43,245 nt of DNA from JAAZNO01 sp012798275. GTDB taxonomy: Bacteria; Chloroflexota; Anaerolineae; B4-G1; SLSP01. Below, piece by piece: positions 6,916-14,935 of this stretch. The translations under genes were made by a program, and so were the position numbers. Location of the stretch: NCBI GenBank assembly GCA_035347995.1, contig DAOPQD010000021.1, positions 1-43,245 on the forward strand, written 5' to 3'. Below the pieces are notes generated by a model. The model was not told the origin of the DNA, did no database searches, and was given only the letters and a program-made list of their open reading frames with translations. Each line of letters opens with the position of its first letter. The first letter of the stretch is position 1.

Positions 6916-8028
6916 ATGGCAGAGAAGGACTATTACAGTGTGTTAGGAATCTCCCGTGACGCCAGTCAGGAGGAGATCAAGAAGGCCTACCGGCAGCTGG
7001 CGCGCACCTATCACCCCGACGTCAACAGCGACCCTGGCGCTGAGGAGCGTTTCAAAGAGATCAACGGCGCCTATGAGGTGCTTTCGGACCCGGAAAAACG
7101 CCAGATGTATGACCGCTTTGGCACGGTCTCGCCTTCTGGTAACGGCTATGGGGATTTCCGCGATCCTTTCGACATTTTCGCGGAAGTCTTTGGCGGCCTG
7201 GGCGGCTTCGGCTTTGGCCAGGGCCGCCAAAGCGTGTCGCGGGGACAGGACCTGCGAGTTTCCGTGGACATCACCTTCGAGGAAGCCGCCTTCGGCGTGG
7301 AAAAGACCCTCGAGGTACAGCGCGCCGAAGCCTGTGACACCTGCAACGGCACCGGCGCCGAGCCGGGCACGCGCCCGGAGCGCTGCCCTACGTGCAACGG
7401 CGCCGGCAAAGTGCGCCGCACGCAGCAGACTTTCCTCGGCTCGTTTGTCAACATCACGCCCTGCCCGACTTGCAACGGTACCGGCACGGTCGTGCGCACC
7501 CCCTGCCATGCCTGTCATGGCTCAGGACGGGTGCGGCGCACGCGCCGGGTTCCAGTGAACATCCCTGCTGGCGTGGACGATGGCATGAGCGTGCGGCTGC
7601 CCGGCGGCGGCGAGCCCGGCGAGCACAATGCGCCGCCCGGCGACCTCTACGTCGCCATTCACGTACAACCACACCCGCATTTCCGGCGGCGGGATAACGA
7701 CGTCATCGTGGAGCTCAAGGTCAACGTCGCGCAGGCGGCCCTGGGGACGGTCGTTTCCGTCCCCACGCTGGAAGGCCCCCGCGACGTCACCTTGCAGCCG
7801 GGGACGCAGCCGAACACGGTGATTCGCCTGCGCGGGTTAGGCATCCCGCACCTGCGCGGCAACGGACGCGGCGATCAGCTCGTCATCGTGCAGGTCGCCG
7901 TCCCCACGAAACTCAGCGATTCCCAACGCCAGCTCTTCGAGGACCTGGCTCAAAGCCTGGGCACCGCCGTCGTTGTCGAAGAGAAACAGAGCTTTGTGGA
8001 TCGGCTCAAAGAGACGCTGGGGCTTTGA
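6916..8028 (+). CDS. dnaJ: Chaperone protein DnaJ
   Basis: A 370-residue type I (DnaJ/Hsp40) co-chaperone. It has a J domain at residues 1-70 with the HPD motif at 33-35 (stimulates DnaK ATPase), a G/F-rich linker, and four CxxCxGxG zinc-binding repeats (CDTCNGTG, CPTCNGAG, CPTCNGTG, CHACHGSG). C-terminal substrate-binding domains include VNIPAGVDDGMSVRLPGGGEPG. The best Shine-Dalgarno (TTGGAGG, 6883-6889) lies 26 bases upstream and serves a 22-codon overlapping frame better than dnaJ itself, so initiation may be re-initiation or weak. No dnaK lies between grpE and dnaJ, unlike many HrcA operons. Confidence 0.96.
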   Translation: MAEKDYYSVLGISRDASQEEIKKAYRQLARTYHPDVNSDPGAEERFKEINGAYEVLSDPEKRQMYDRFGTVSPSGNGYGDFRDPFDIFAEVFGGLGGFGFGQGRQSVSRGQDLRVSVDITFEEAAFGVEKTLEVQRAEACDTCNGTGAEPGTRPERCPTCNGAGKVRRTQQTFLGSFVNITPCPTCNGTGTVVRTPCHACHGSGRVRRTRRVPVNIPAGVDDGMSVRLPGGGEPGEHNAPPGDLYVAIHVQPHPHFRRRDNDVIVELKVNVAQAALGTVVSVPTLEGPRDVTLQPGTQPNTVIRLRGLGIPHLRGNGRGDQLVIVQVAVPTKLSDSQRQLFEDLAQSLGTAVVVEEKQSFVDRLKETLGL

Positions 8029-8072
8029 AGCCCGCCGCGACCGTCATCTACGAAAATCCCAAGGAGCGTGGA

Positions 8073-8963
8073 GTGGAGTGGTTGGAAGTCAAAATTACCG
8101 TGGAAGCGGAAGCCGCTGAGGCCGTGGCTGAAGTGCTCAGCCGGTACGCGCCGCAGGGCGTCGCCGTTGACCTGGGCGCCGCATCCGCCGCTGAAAAGGT
8201 GACGGTGCGGGCCTATCTGGCCTGCGACGAGGCCCTCGCCGGGCGACAGCAACAGGTGGAAGAGGGCCTCTGGCACTTGAGCCAGATCTGGCCCATGCCC
8301 GCGCCGGTCTTCACAGCTGTCCCGGAGGAGGATTGGACGGCGGCATGGCGGGAAACTCTCTCCGTGCTGCACTTAGGGCGTCGGATCGTCATCAAACCTT
8401 CCTGGCGGACTTACGCCTCCAATCCCGCTTGCCCTGACGAAGTGATTCTGGAGCTGGATCCGGGGCAGGCATTCGGCACGGGACTGCATCCCACCACACA
8501 GCTGTGTGTGGAGGCCTTAGAGCGGTTGGTGCGACCGGGGATGCGCGTGTTGGATCTGGGCACCGGCACGGGGATTTTGGCTTTGGCAGCGGCGAAGCTG
8601 GTCTCCCCCGTCGAGGTTCTCGCCGTAGATAATGATCCCAACGCCATCGCGGTCGCGCGTCGTAACCTCGGCATGAACGACGCGAGCGCCGTCGTCCGTC
8701 TCTTGCACGGCTCGCTGGGCGATGTCAGCGGGACGTATGATTTGATTCTGGCGAACATCCTGGCGCCCGTCATCATCGAGATGGCGCAGCATGGCCTGGG
8801 CGCGCGCTTGCGTACCGGCGGACGGCTGATCGCTTCCGGCATTTTGGCCGAGCAGCAGGATGAGGTCGTCGCGGCCTTGCGCCAGAACGGCCTGGAATTG
8901 TTAGAGACGCAGCAGAGAGGGGATTGGGTCGCCTTGATTGCGGAGCGGGCGCGCCTTGTCTGA
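8073..8963 (+). CDS. prmA: Ribosomal protein L11 methyltransferase PrmA
   Basis: A 296-residue class I methyltransferase. The N-terminal L11-binding domain starts WLEVKITVEAEAAEAVAEVL and includes PAPVFTAVPEEDWTAAWRE and RIVIKPSW. The AdoMet motif I is VLDLGTGTGILALAAAKL; later motifs are VDNDPNAIAVARRN and DLILANILAPVI (the active-site loop). It trimethylates L11 in known bacteria. The GTG start at 8073 is chosen for its AAGGAG at 8061-8066 and because it begins the conserved N-terminus; a TTG at 8025 overlapping the dnaJ stop would add 16 residues with no family match. It is the last gene of the operon. Confidence 0.94.
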   Translation: MEWLEVKITVEAEAAEAVAEVLSRYAPQGVAVDLGAASAAEKVTVRAYLACDEALAGRQQQVEEGLWHLSQIWPMPAPVFTAVPEEDWTAAWRETLSVLHLGRRIVIKPSWRTYASNPACPDEVILELDPGQAFGTGLHPTTQLCVEALERLVRPGMRVLDLGTGTGILALAAAKLVSPVEVLAVDNDPNAIAVARRNLGMNDASAVVRLLHGSLGDVSGTYDLILANILAPVIIEMAQHGLGARLRTGGRLIASGILAEQQDEVVAALRQNGLELLETQQRGDWVALIAERARLV

Positions 8964-8985
8964 GCGCCCCGATTGAAAAAAACAC

Positions 8986-9016
8986 CGACGGCCTGCAAGA
9001 CTCTTGCAGGCCGTCG
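8986..9016. terminator. Likely bidirectional terminator between prmA and toxin
   Basis: A 14-bp perfect stem (CGACGGCCTGCAAG / CTTGCAGGCCGTCG) with a 3-base loop. On the minus strand it is followed by seven Ts, a good terminator for the toxin-antitoxin transcript. On the plus strand the tail is AATTAAATG, a weaker signal for the hrcA operon. Confidence 0.85.
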
Positions 9017-9115
9017 AATTAAATGAAAAAATCACTCCATGCGGTTACGGCATCGTGCTTGTAAAAAGTGCGAACAGCATTCGCCCTTACCTGCCCCGTG
9101 TACCCTTTACTTCTT

Positions 9116-9382
9116 TCACGGGAAATATCTGTAAACATCCTTGCGATGCAAAAACCGAACAAAGACCCCTTGATCGTCTACCACTTCTATCCCTATTCGG
9201 TAGTCACCTAAACGAAGGCGGTAGAACGTATCATACCCCTGCATTTTCTTCAGCCCCCTCACCGTGTCAATCGTGGCGGCCTCTTTGACATTCTCAATGA
9301 CTTGCTGTACCTGTTGCAACAGCTGTTTGTTGCGGATGTGCTTCAAGTCACGTGCAAAGCTGGCTTCAAAGGCGATCTTCAC
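9116..9382 (-). CDS. RelE/ParE-type toxin
   Basis: An 88-residue protein with the RelE/ParE fold pattern: FARDLKHIRN helix, a second helix, then LKKMQGYDTFYRLRLGDYRIGIEV and VFVRFLHRKDVYRYFP. This is the LxGYRI...HRxDVY ending common to RelE-family mRNA interferases. It would act on ribosome-bound mRNA if RelE-like, or on gyrase if ParE-like; sequence alone does not decide. It starts with GTG, overlapping the antitoxin stop by four bases (GTGA), so the pair is translationally coupled. The hairpin at 8986-9016 ends this unit. Confidence 0.88.
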   Translation of the reverse strand: MKIAFEASFARDLKHIRNKQLLQQVQQVIENVKEAATIDTVRGLKKMQGYDTFYRLRLGDYRIGIEVVDDQGVFVRFLHRKDVYRYFP

Positions 9383-9585
9383 GCTTGTCTCGCGAGCAGA
9401 GCCATGATTTGCTGTTCATCTACAAACTCGTTTTGCCGACCCGCTTGGATGGCATTTGCCAAACCAATTTCTTCCAATGCCTCTACCATAATCTCAAAGA
9501 ACCAGTCCCGTTTTTCCTGGAGCAATTCCAACATAACTTCTTTCAGTAGAGACCTGGCCTGCTCTTCATTTAGGGTTAATTCCAT
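9379..9585 (-). CDS. Antitoxin of RelE/ParE-type pair
   Basis: A 68-residue, acidic, largely helical protein (LTLNEEQARSLLKEVMLEL, then FFEIMVEALEEIGLANAI and EFVDEQQIMALL). It is assigned mainly by position directly upstream of, and overlapping, the toxin; I do not recognise a named antitoxin family. A GGAGG Shine-Dalgarno lies about 10 bases before the ATG, and a TTATAC -10-like box lies upstream of that on the minus strand. Type II antitoxins usually repress their own promoter; no clear operator is visible. Confidence 0.75.
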   Translation of the reverse strand: MELTLNEEQARSLLKEVMLELLQEKRDWFFEIMVEALEEIGLANAIQAGRQNEFVDEQQIMALLARQA

Positions 9586-9686
9586 ATGCGTCTGACCTCC
9601 GGTATAACTCCTATGACGGGCGCTGATATGAATTTAATGTGCGGGCAAGCTGGTGACTTCCCCCGTGCATTCCTAAAACTACAATG

Positions 9687-9703
9687 CGGTAGGCCTGCTA
9701 CCG
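9687..9703 (-). terminator. Weak hairpin after infA
   Basis: CGGTAG / CTACCG stem with a 5-base loop, followed on the minus strand by a T-containing but interrupted tail (CATTGTAGTTTT). It is a possible terminator for the S1-infA transcript. Confidence 0.4.
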
Positions 9704-9710
9704 ACGTCCT

Positions 9711-9962
9711 TTACAGCTCGACGTCCTCATCTCCGGAGCGACGTTTGTGCCGGTACACAATGCGCCCTCGCGTCAGGTCGTAGGGAGAAAGCTCCAGGCG
9801 CACACGATCGCCCAGAAGAATCCGAATGTAGTATTTCCGCATCTTACCGGAAAGGTAGGCCAGCACCTCGTGGCCGGTATCCAATCTGACCCTGAACTGC
9901 GTCGCCGGTAACGCCTCAACGATGGTCCCTTCGACCACGATTTTATCTTCCTTGGTGCTCAT
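9711..9962 (-). CDS. infA: Translation initiation factor IF-1
   Basis: An 83-residue S1/OB-fold protein with the IF-1 signature: EDKIVVEGTIVEALPATQFRV, then GHEVLAYLSGKMRKYYIRILLGDRVRLELSPYDLTRGRIVYR. Usual length is about 72; this one has a few extra residues at each end. It binds the ribosomal A site with IF-2 and IF-3. It lies 45 bases downstream of the S1-domain gene on the same strand, so the two are probably cotranscribed. A GGAGAGAGAGG stretch upstream of the ATG provides a Shine-Dalgarno. Confidence 0.96.
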   Translation of the reverse strand: MSTKEDKIVVEGTIVEALPATQFRVRLDTGHEVLAYLSGKMRKYYIRILLGDRVRLELSPYDLTRGRIVYRHKRRSGDEDVEL

Positions 9963-10007
9963 GCAGTAGGCCTCTCTCTCCTGCTCCCCACTTTCGCATA
10001 TGACGGG

Positions 10008-11339
10008 CTACGCTGCGGGCGTTTCTGCAACATCCCCAACAAAATCTTCAGACGTTTCGTCGCCCAGGAGGATGTCACTGCCGAGAGTCTCTTCATCGAA
10101 AACTTCGTCTTCGGCGAGGGGGCTCTCCGCGCTCTCGGACTCTGGGGCTGCCTGGGCCTCAGCCTCGCGCCGGGCCTGTTCTTGGGCCGCCGCGCGGGTC
10201 GCTGCTTCCGCGTACCACTGTTCCCACTCCTCGCGGCCCACCTTGCGGGCGCTCAGCCCGATGCGGCGACGGTCCGGCTCGATGCGGATCACCTTGACCA
10301 GGACGTTGGTGCCCACGGCGAGCTCCTCGCGTTGCTCGTCGGACAGCAGCTCGGAATTGTGCAGCAGGCCCTCGACGCCCGGCTCCAACTCCACGAAGAT
10401 GCCGAAATCAGCCATCTGGCTGACCTTGCCTTCAACCAGTTTCCCGATGGTGTAACGCTGCTCTGCCGTCTCCCAGGGATCGGGGGTCAACGCTTTGATG
10501 CTGAGGGCGATGCGTTGCCGTTCGCGGTCCACGCTCAGCACTTTGACCTTGATCCGTTGCCCGACGTGATACACCTCGGCGGGATTCTCGATGCGTCCCC
10601 AGGACAGCTCCGAGACGTGCACGAGGCCGTCCAGGCCACCCAGGTTGATGAAGAGGCCAAAGTTGGTGATCTGGCTGACCCGTCCAGTGCGTACCTGACC
10701 CGGCTGCAATTCCTCCAGCAGCTGCCGGCGCCGTTCCGCGCGCCATTCCTTGACCGCGGCCTGCTGCGACAGGATCAGCCGGCGGCGTCCTCGATTGACC
10801 TCGATGACCTTGAGCAACATCTTTTTGCCGACCAGGGCGTTCAACCGCCGATAGCGTTCCGAAGCCTGCCGGATCCGCCCGAAACCAATCAGTTGGGACA
10901 TGGGGACGAAGCCGCGCAGCCGTCCGAATTCCACCGTCAGGCCGCCGCGGTTGGACTCCAACACGGTGGCTTCACAGACGGTTTCCTCATTCTTCATTTG
11001 CTCGGCCTTGAGCCAGTCTTCCTGCTGTTTGGCCTGCGCGATAGACAGCTCTACATTGCCATCGTTGTTGCGGGGTTGCACGACGATGACGGGGACGGTC
11101 TGACCGGGTTCGAACGTTTCCTCGCCCAATTGCGCCAGATCGGCCAGGGGCACGATCCCATCGCGCTTAGCGCCGATGTCTACGACGAGCCCATCCTCAC
11201 GCCGCTGCATGATCGTACCCTCGCGCAGCTGCCCGCGGTGTGGCTCCTCGAAGCCCAGTGCTCCTTCTCCCAGGTTTTCCATAGAGAGGGGCTCTGTCTC
11301 CGTGACATTGCCCTTGTGTTCTTTGAATTCCAGTTCCAC
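10008..11339 (-). CDS. S1 RNA-binding domain protein (30S ribosomal protein S1-like)
   Basis: A 443-residue protein with four S1 domains (roughly residues 40-105, 120-190, 205-275, 290-360). Recognisable cores are GLVVDIGAKRDGIVPLADL, TVEFGRLRGFVPMSQL, NFGLFINLGGLDGLVHVSELSWG and DFGIFVELEPGVEGLLHNSEL. An acidic Ala/Glu-rich tail follows. It likely acts as the ribosomal S1 protein that recruits mRNA. Start choice: GTG at 11339 follows GAGGAG with 6-base spacing and leaves a 60-base leader from the predicted promoter; a GTG at 11393 would be only a few bases from the start point. ATG 11285 is another option. Confidence 0.9.
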   Translation of the reverse strand: MELEFKEHKGNVTETEPLSMENLGEGALGFEEPHRGQLREGTIMQRREDGLVVDIGAKRDGIVPLADLAQLGEETFEPGQTVPVIVVQPRNNDGNVELSIAQAKQQEDWLKAEQMKNEETVCEATVLESNRGGLTVEFGRLRGFVPMSQLIGFGRIRQASERYRRLNALVGKKMLLKVIEVNRGRRRLILSQQAAVKEWRAERRRQLLEELQPGQVRTGRVSQITNFGLFINLGGLDGLVHVSELSWGRIENPAEVYHVGQRIKVKVLSVDRERQRIALSIKALTPDPWETAEQRYTIGKLVEGKVSQMADFGIFVELEPGVEGLLHNSELLSDEQREELAVGTNVLVKVIRIEPDRRRIGLSARKVGREEWEQWYAEAATRAAAQEQARREAEAQAAPESESAESPLAEDEVFDEETLGSDILLGDETSEDFVGDVAETPAA

Positions 11340-11405
11340 TTCCAGCTCCTCACACCGCCCTCGCTGCTGTTTTCTTCCGGCGGCGTTTTCCACAGACTAA
11401 GCCGT

Positions 11406-11433
11406 ATTCTATCATACCAGGGGAGATTGTCAA
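11406..11433 (-). promoter_or_regulatory. Predicted promoter of S1-infA operon
   Basis: On the minus strand: TTGACA (11433-11428), 16-bp spacer, TAGAAT (11411-11406). It supports the downstream GTG start of the S1 gene. Bases 11434-11586 show nothing else. Confidence 0.72.
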
Positions 11434-11586
11434 ACCTTGAGTGCAGGATGTTTGGCGGGTGTTGCACTTCGAGAAGGGCGGGTTGCAAAATCTTATGCGG
11501 CTGTCATGCGGTGATTGCCTGCACACCGCGCGAGGCTTGTATCCATGACAGCGCCTGCGCGAACTGCCATCGGTGTCTGGCCGATG

Positions 11587-11613
11587 TTGACAAGCAAGAA
11601 TTGTGTTTATACT
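11587..11613 (+). promoter_or_regulatory. Possible promoter of the 4-TM protein gene
   Basis: TTGACA (11587-11592) and TATACT (11608-11613) with a short 15-bp spacer. The gene starts about 100 bases downstream after a strong AAGGAGGAG Shine-Dalgarno. Confidence 0.5.
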
Positions 11614-11710
11614 TGTAACTGTGCGCCCGAAGGGAGCTGGAAGGGCTCTTTGAGGGGGCGCGATGGTCATGGAGGAGTGGCTACAGCAATTATTATAAGG
11701 AGGAGCTACG

Positions 11711-12154
11711 ATGGGAGACATTCCTGCAAACGTTTCGAGGGGTTTGGTGTTAGGTGAGGCAACGGCGTTTTTCTTCTTTATCGCCAATCTTTACGTGATA
11801 CTTCACTTCTTGCAGACTCTCCTTTTTCCCAAGGCCGACGTCACATGGCTAAAGGCAATGGGCAAGAGGTGGCATTATGTCCATTATTTTGGCAACATCG
11901 CCGCCGCAGTAGCTGCTCTGATCCATGGCCTGTCCCTCTGGCCTTATGCCAGTGTCTGGCATTGGGTGCTGATCGCTTTGCTGGTCTGGATGGTGGGCGC
12001 TGGGGTGACCATGCGATTCATCAAGGTTCCGCCTACGGTTAAGAAGACGCTGCGAAAATTTCACGCGAAATGGTATATGTTGGCCATCATCATCGTCGTT
12101 TTGTTACTGGCCCATTTCGTCTCCCTGCAAAACTTCCCGTACCCCGTAGGCTAA
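11711..12154 (+). CDS. Four-helix membrane protein with paired histidines
   Basis: A 147-residue protein with four predicted membrane helices (about residues 15-38, 58-78, 80-100, 120-140). Histidines sit in or next to the helices: LHF at 31-33, HYVHYFGN near 54-61, LIHG near 70, KFHAKW near 116 and AHF near 134. Such spacing resembles b-type cytochrome membrane domains (cytochrome b561 or ferric-reductase-like), where His pairs hold haem; that is inference, and no named family was recognised. AAGGAGGAG just upstream makes the ATG start secure. It appears to be a single-gene unit with a promoter-like pair upstream and a hairpin downstream. Confidence 0.72.
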   Translation: MGDIPANVSRGLVLGEATAFFFFIANLYVILHFLQTLLFPKADVTWLKAMGKRWHYVHYFGNIAAAVAALIHGLSLWPYASVWHWVLIALLVWMVGAGVTMRFIKVPPTVKKTLRKFHAKWYMLAIIIVVLLLAHFVSLQNFPYPVG

Positions 12155-12227
12155 TATAGCCAGGCGCAGGGCGGGCCCGGGCCCGAGAGGAATCCGGCGA
12201 CAGGCTCGAAAGGTCCCTTTTGAATTC

Positions 12228-12256
12228 GGAGGCGGTCTGCCCGGCAGGCCGCCTCC
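12228..12256 (+). terminator. Hairpin after the 4-TM protein gene
   Basis: GGAGGCGG-T-CTGC / GCAG-G-CCGCCTCC, 13 pairs including one G-U, loop of 3. The following TTAATGTCTC is only weakly T-rich. Bases 12300-12360 hold a short ATCCAGT tandem repeat. Confidence 0.55.
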
Positions 12257-12347
12257 TTAATGTCTCAGAGCTGTTCCGATTGTCGGTGACAGTAGTGGGT
12301 GGGGGGTAATGGAGCCAGCATCCAGTATCCAGTATCCAGCACCCAGT

Positions 12348-12755
12348 TCACATATCCAGCGCCGACCCCTCATCGCCAAGGCCTTCTGCCAGATCGGGGA
12401 CTTCGCGTTCAATGTCTTCGGGGGATTGCCCGGCTTCCAGCCGATCCACGACCTCCTCGAACTCCGGCCCGAGCTCGCCAGCTTCGTCTCCCATTTCTGC
12501 CATCATCTTGCGCATGAAGCGCCCGACGCTCTTGGGATCGTCTTCATCAAAATCGCCGAGCGCCGCTGGATCTGCGAGGTTTTCCAACCGGCTCTCTTCC
12601 GAACGTACGACACGCACGCGGGAGATCAGCCGCTGGGGATTCGCTGCCCCACAGTAGCGGCACGTCGGCTGCCCTTCTTCCGCGGCGCTGTAAGTGCGCC
12701 AGAAGATTGAGAAGCGCCGCCGGCACTGCGAACAACGATATTCATAGATAGGCAT
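12348..12755 (-). CDS. FmdB-family zinc ribbon protein
   Basis: A 135-residue protein starting MPIYEYRCSQCRRRF, with the second zinc pair in CRYCGA (about residues 33-36). This is the FmdB/CxxC_CXXC_SSSS zinc-ribbon pattern. The remaining two thirds is acidic and helical (FMRKMMAEMGDEAGE, FEEVVDRLEAGQSPEDIE). FmdB proteins are proposed regulators; no function is proven for this type. CAGGAGAG upstream supports ATG 12755. It is divergent from gmk, and the 108-base gap holds -10-like AT-rich boxes for both directions but no clear -35. Confidence 0.88.
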   Translation of the reverse strand: MPIYEYRCSQCRRRFSIFWRTYSAAEEGQPTCRYCGAANPQRLISRVRVVRSEESRLENLADPAALGDFDEDDPKSVGRFMRKMMAEMGDEAGELGPEFEEVVDRLEAGQSPEDIEREVPDLAEGLGDEGSALDM

Positions 12756-12863
12756 TTGTTCTCTCCTGTGCTGAATGTGGTATAGTTGCAGGTGGCGCCG
12801 CCGTCTGGACGGGGCGCGGGCTGCTTTTGGCGCTATTATACCAGAAACGGCGAGGAGTGAAGC

Positions 12864-13493
12864 ATGGACGAACGACCGATTCGTGATCCCTATCACCCGC
12901 AGCGTTTCCCGATCATCATCGTCATCTCCGGGCCTTCGGGAGTGGGCAAGGACAGTGTGATGCAGGCCCTGCGGGCGCGCCATTATCCCTTCCATTTCGT
13001 GGTGACCGCTACCTCGCGTCCCCCTCGTCCCAACGAGGTCCACGGCGTGGATTACTTCTTCGTCTCCGAGGCAGAATTCGAAGCCATGATCCGCGAGGAG
13101 GCGTTGCTGGAACACGCGCTCGTCTATGGGCAGCACAAGGGCATTCCCAAACAGCAGGTGCGGGAAGCGCTGGCGAGCGGCAAGGATGTGGTGATGCGTC
13201 TGGACGTGCAGGGCGCGGCGACGGTCAAGCGCCTGTTGCCCGACGCGGTCCTCATCTTTCTCAGCGCCGCTTCGGAGGCCGAGCTGTGTGCGCGGTTGCA
13301 GGCGCGTGCTGCCGATACCGACGTGCAAATCCAACGGCGCATCGAGACGGCGCGTGAGGAGCTGCAGCGTTTGGGCGAGTTCGATTATGTGGTGGTAAAC
13401 GCCGAAGGCGCCCTGGAGCAGGCGGTGGATGCCATTCTGGCCATCATCCAGAGCGAGCATTGCCGGGTTCATCCCCGTATAGTGCAGCTGTGA
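12864..13493 (+). CDS. gmk: Guanylate kinase
   Basis: A 209-residue P-loop kinase: GPSGVGKDS at residues 23-31 (the usual K-[ST] is K-D-S here), TSRPPRPNEVHGVDYFFVSEAEF (GMP-binding segment), EHALVYGQHKGIPKQQVREAL, and the lid/C-terminal VVNAEGALEQAVDAILAII. It phosphorylates GMP to GDP with ATP. GAGGAG lies 9 bases before the ATG. It is followed within 8 bases by the DUF951 gene, so an operon of gmk, DUF951 and glycosyltransferase is likely. Confidence 0.94.
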   Translation: MDERPIRDPYHPQRFPIIIVISGPSGVGKDSVMQALRARHYPFHFVVTATSRPPRPNEVHGVDYFFVSEAEFEAMIREEALLEHALVYGQHKGIPKQQVREALASGKDVVMRLDVQGAATVKRLLPDAVLIFLSAASEAELCARLQARAADTDVQIQRRIETAREELQRLGEFDYVVVNAEGALEQAVDAILAIIQSEHCRVHPRIVQL

Positions 13494-13501
13494 GGTGCTG
13501 T

Positions 13502-13711
13502 ATGCGTCCCCCCATGGATTTGCGACTCGGCGATGTCGTGGTGCTGCGGAAGCCCCATCCCTGCGGCGGCGTGACATGGCGCATTGAGCGGGTCGGCGCG
13601 GACATCGGCGCGGTGTGCCTCACCTGTCAGCGGTATGTGCTTGTGCCGCGAGCGCACTTTGAAGCGCGCATTAAACAGTTTGTGGAGCGTGGTCCGATCC
13701 CGGAGCCTTGA
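13502..13711 (+). CDS. DUF951 family protein
   Basis: A 69-residue protein with the DUF951 core: LRLGDVVVLRKPHPCGGVTWRIERVGADIGAVCLTCQRYVLVPRAHFEARI. The Cys in HPCG and the CLTC pair could bind a metal. The family is common in Firmicutes and Chloroflexota, with no established function. ATG 13502 is 6 bases after gmk; a second in-frame ATG at 13514 matches the usual family start more closely. It is followed directly by the glycosyltransferase gene. Confidence 0.85.
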   Translation: MRPPMDLRLGDVVVLRKPHPCGGVTWRIERVGADIGAVCLTCQRYVLVPRAHFEARIKQFVERGPIPEP

Positions 13712-13713
13712 GC

Positions 13714-14847
13714 ATGATGAGCGCCTCATCTCGCCGACGTTTCTTGTTCCTTTATTCAGAGACCGGCGCGGGACACCGTTCAGGAGCGCTGGCGGTGCGT
13801 GAGGCACTGCAACAGCGCCATGGCGCCGAGGTCGAAATCACCCTCTGCGACGGCTTGCAAACTCTTGGCCGATGGCCCTTCGATCGTTTCCCGCGCTGGT
13901 GGCCGGCGATGACCCGGTTAGGGGGGGCGCCGTGGGGCGCTTTCTACGGGCTGACCAATCACCCGCTGGTTCCGCAAGTCCTGGCGCGCCTGCTGCTGCC
14001 GCTCACCGCCGGTCCCGTCGCGCGGTTGCTCGCCGCGCACCCCGCCGAGGGGGTCGTCAGCTTTCATCCGCTGTTCACTCACACCTTTGGCATGATCTTA
14101 CAGCGCCGTTACCCCGCGACGCCGTTGGTGAATGTGGTGCTCGACCTGGTGAGCATTCACGCGGCGTGGTGCGCTCCCGTTTGCGCGCGGATTTTCGTCC
14201 CGACGGCGGAAGCGGCAGCGCGAGCGTTGGCGTGGGGCATGGCCCCTGAGCGCGTCATCTGCGCTGGCCTGCCCGTGCACTCACGCTTTGTGACCGCCGC
14301 ACGCCTGGATCCCGCCGTTGCGCGTGCCCGTCTGGGTTTGCCTGAGCAGCCGCCCATGGTTCTGGTGACCGGCGGCGGCGATGCCCCCGGACCCCTTCTG
14401 CGCCTCGTGCGCGCTGTGCGGAAGGCAGCCTCGCAGGCGCAGCTGATCGTCATCACCGGGCGCAACGCCGCGCTCCGCCAGGCCCTCGTTGCGCGCGAGC
14501 CGGGGGTGCGTGTGGAAGGCTTCGTCGGCAATATGGAGCTGTGGTTGCGTGCGGCGGACGTGTTGTTGACCAAGGCCGGTCCCAACACGCTGGCCGAGGC
14601 GCTGATCATGGGGCTGCCCATGGTGTTGTACCAGGCCATTCCAGGGGAAGAGACGGGCAACGTGGAGTGGACTGTTTCGCGGGGCGCTGCAGTGTGGGCG
14701 CCGCAGCCACAACGGGCGGCGGAGGCAGTTGCCGCGGTGCTCGCTGACCCCGCTCGCCGCGCGGGAATGCAGGCCGCTGCATTGACGCTGGCCCGACCTG
14801 CTGCAGCCGACGTCATCGCTGCCGCTCTCTGGCAGTTTGTGGCCTGA
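13714..14847 (+). CDS. MGDG synthase-like glycosyltransferase (GT28)
   Basis: A 377-residue protein of the monogalactosyldiacylglycerol synthase / processive diacylglycerol glucosyltransferase type. The N-terminal MGDG_synth domain has FLFLYSETGAGHRSGALAVREAL, and SFHPLFTHTFG. The C-terminal GT-B nucleotide-sugar domain has VLVTGGGDAPG, then VEGFVGNMELWLRAADVLLTKAGPNTLAEAL and PGEETGN. It would add sugar to diacylglycerol at the membrane face, or act on a related acceptor. The ATG at 13714 follows GGAG with 8-base spacing; a TTG at 13708 overlapping the DUF951 stop is an alternative. Confidence 0.88.
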   Translation: MMSASSRRRFLFLYSETGAGHRSGALAVREALQQRHGAEVEITLCDGLQTLGRWPFDRFPRWWPAMTRLGGAPWGAFYGLTNHPLVPQVLARLLLPLTAGPVARLLAAHPAEGVVSFHPLFTHTFGMILQRRYPATPLVNVVLDLVSIHAAWCAPVCARIFVPTAEAAARALAWGMAPERVICAGLPVHSRFVTAARLDPAVARARLGLPEQPPMVLVTGGGDAPGPLLRLVRAVRKAASQAQLIVITGRNAALRQALVAREPGVRVEGFVGNMELWLRAADVLLTKAGPNTLAEALIMGLPMVLYQAIPGEETGNVEWTVSRGAAVWAPQPQRAAEAVAAVLADPARRAGMQAAALTLARPAAADVIAAALWQFVA

Positions 14848-14853
14848 GCGCAT

Positions 14854-14881
14854 TTGGTTTTCCTCTTTGTTATGTTATAAT
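14854..14881 (+). promoter_or_regulatory. Predicted promoter of xer-pnp operon
   Basis: TTGGTT (14854-14859), 16-bp spacer, TATAAT (14876-14881). It starts just after the glycosyltransferase stop. Confidence 0.7.
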
Positions 14882-14935
14882 CTTTTTCAAGACTGCCGGG
14901 CCGAGCATTCAGGAACGGCCCTTGCGGTAAACTAC

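Noticed and set aside
12300..12360. ATCCAGT repeats considered as an iteron origin
   Set aside because: Only a few diverged units, no dnaA or rep gene and no DnaA boxes next to them.
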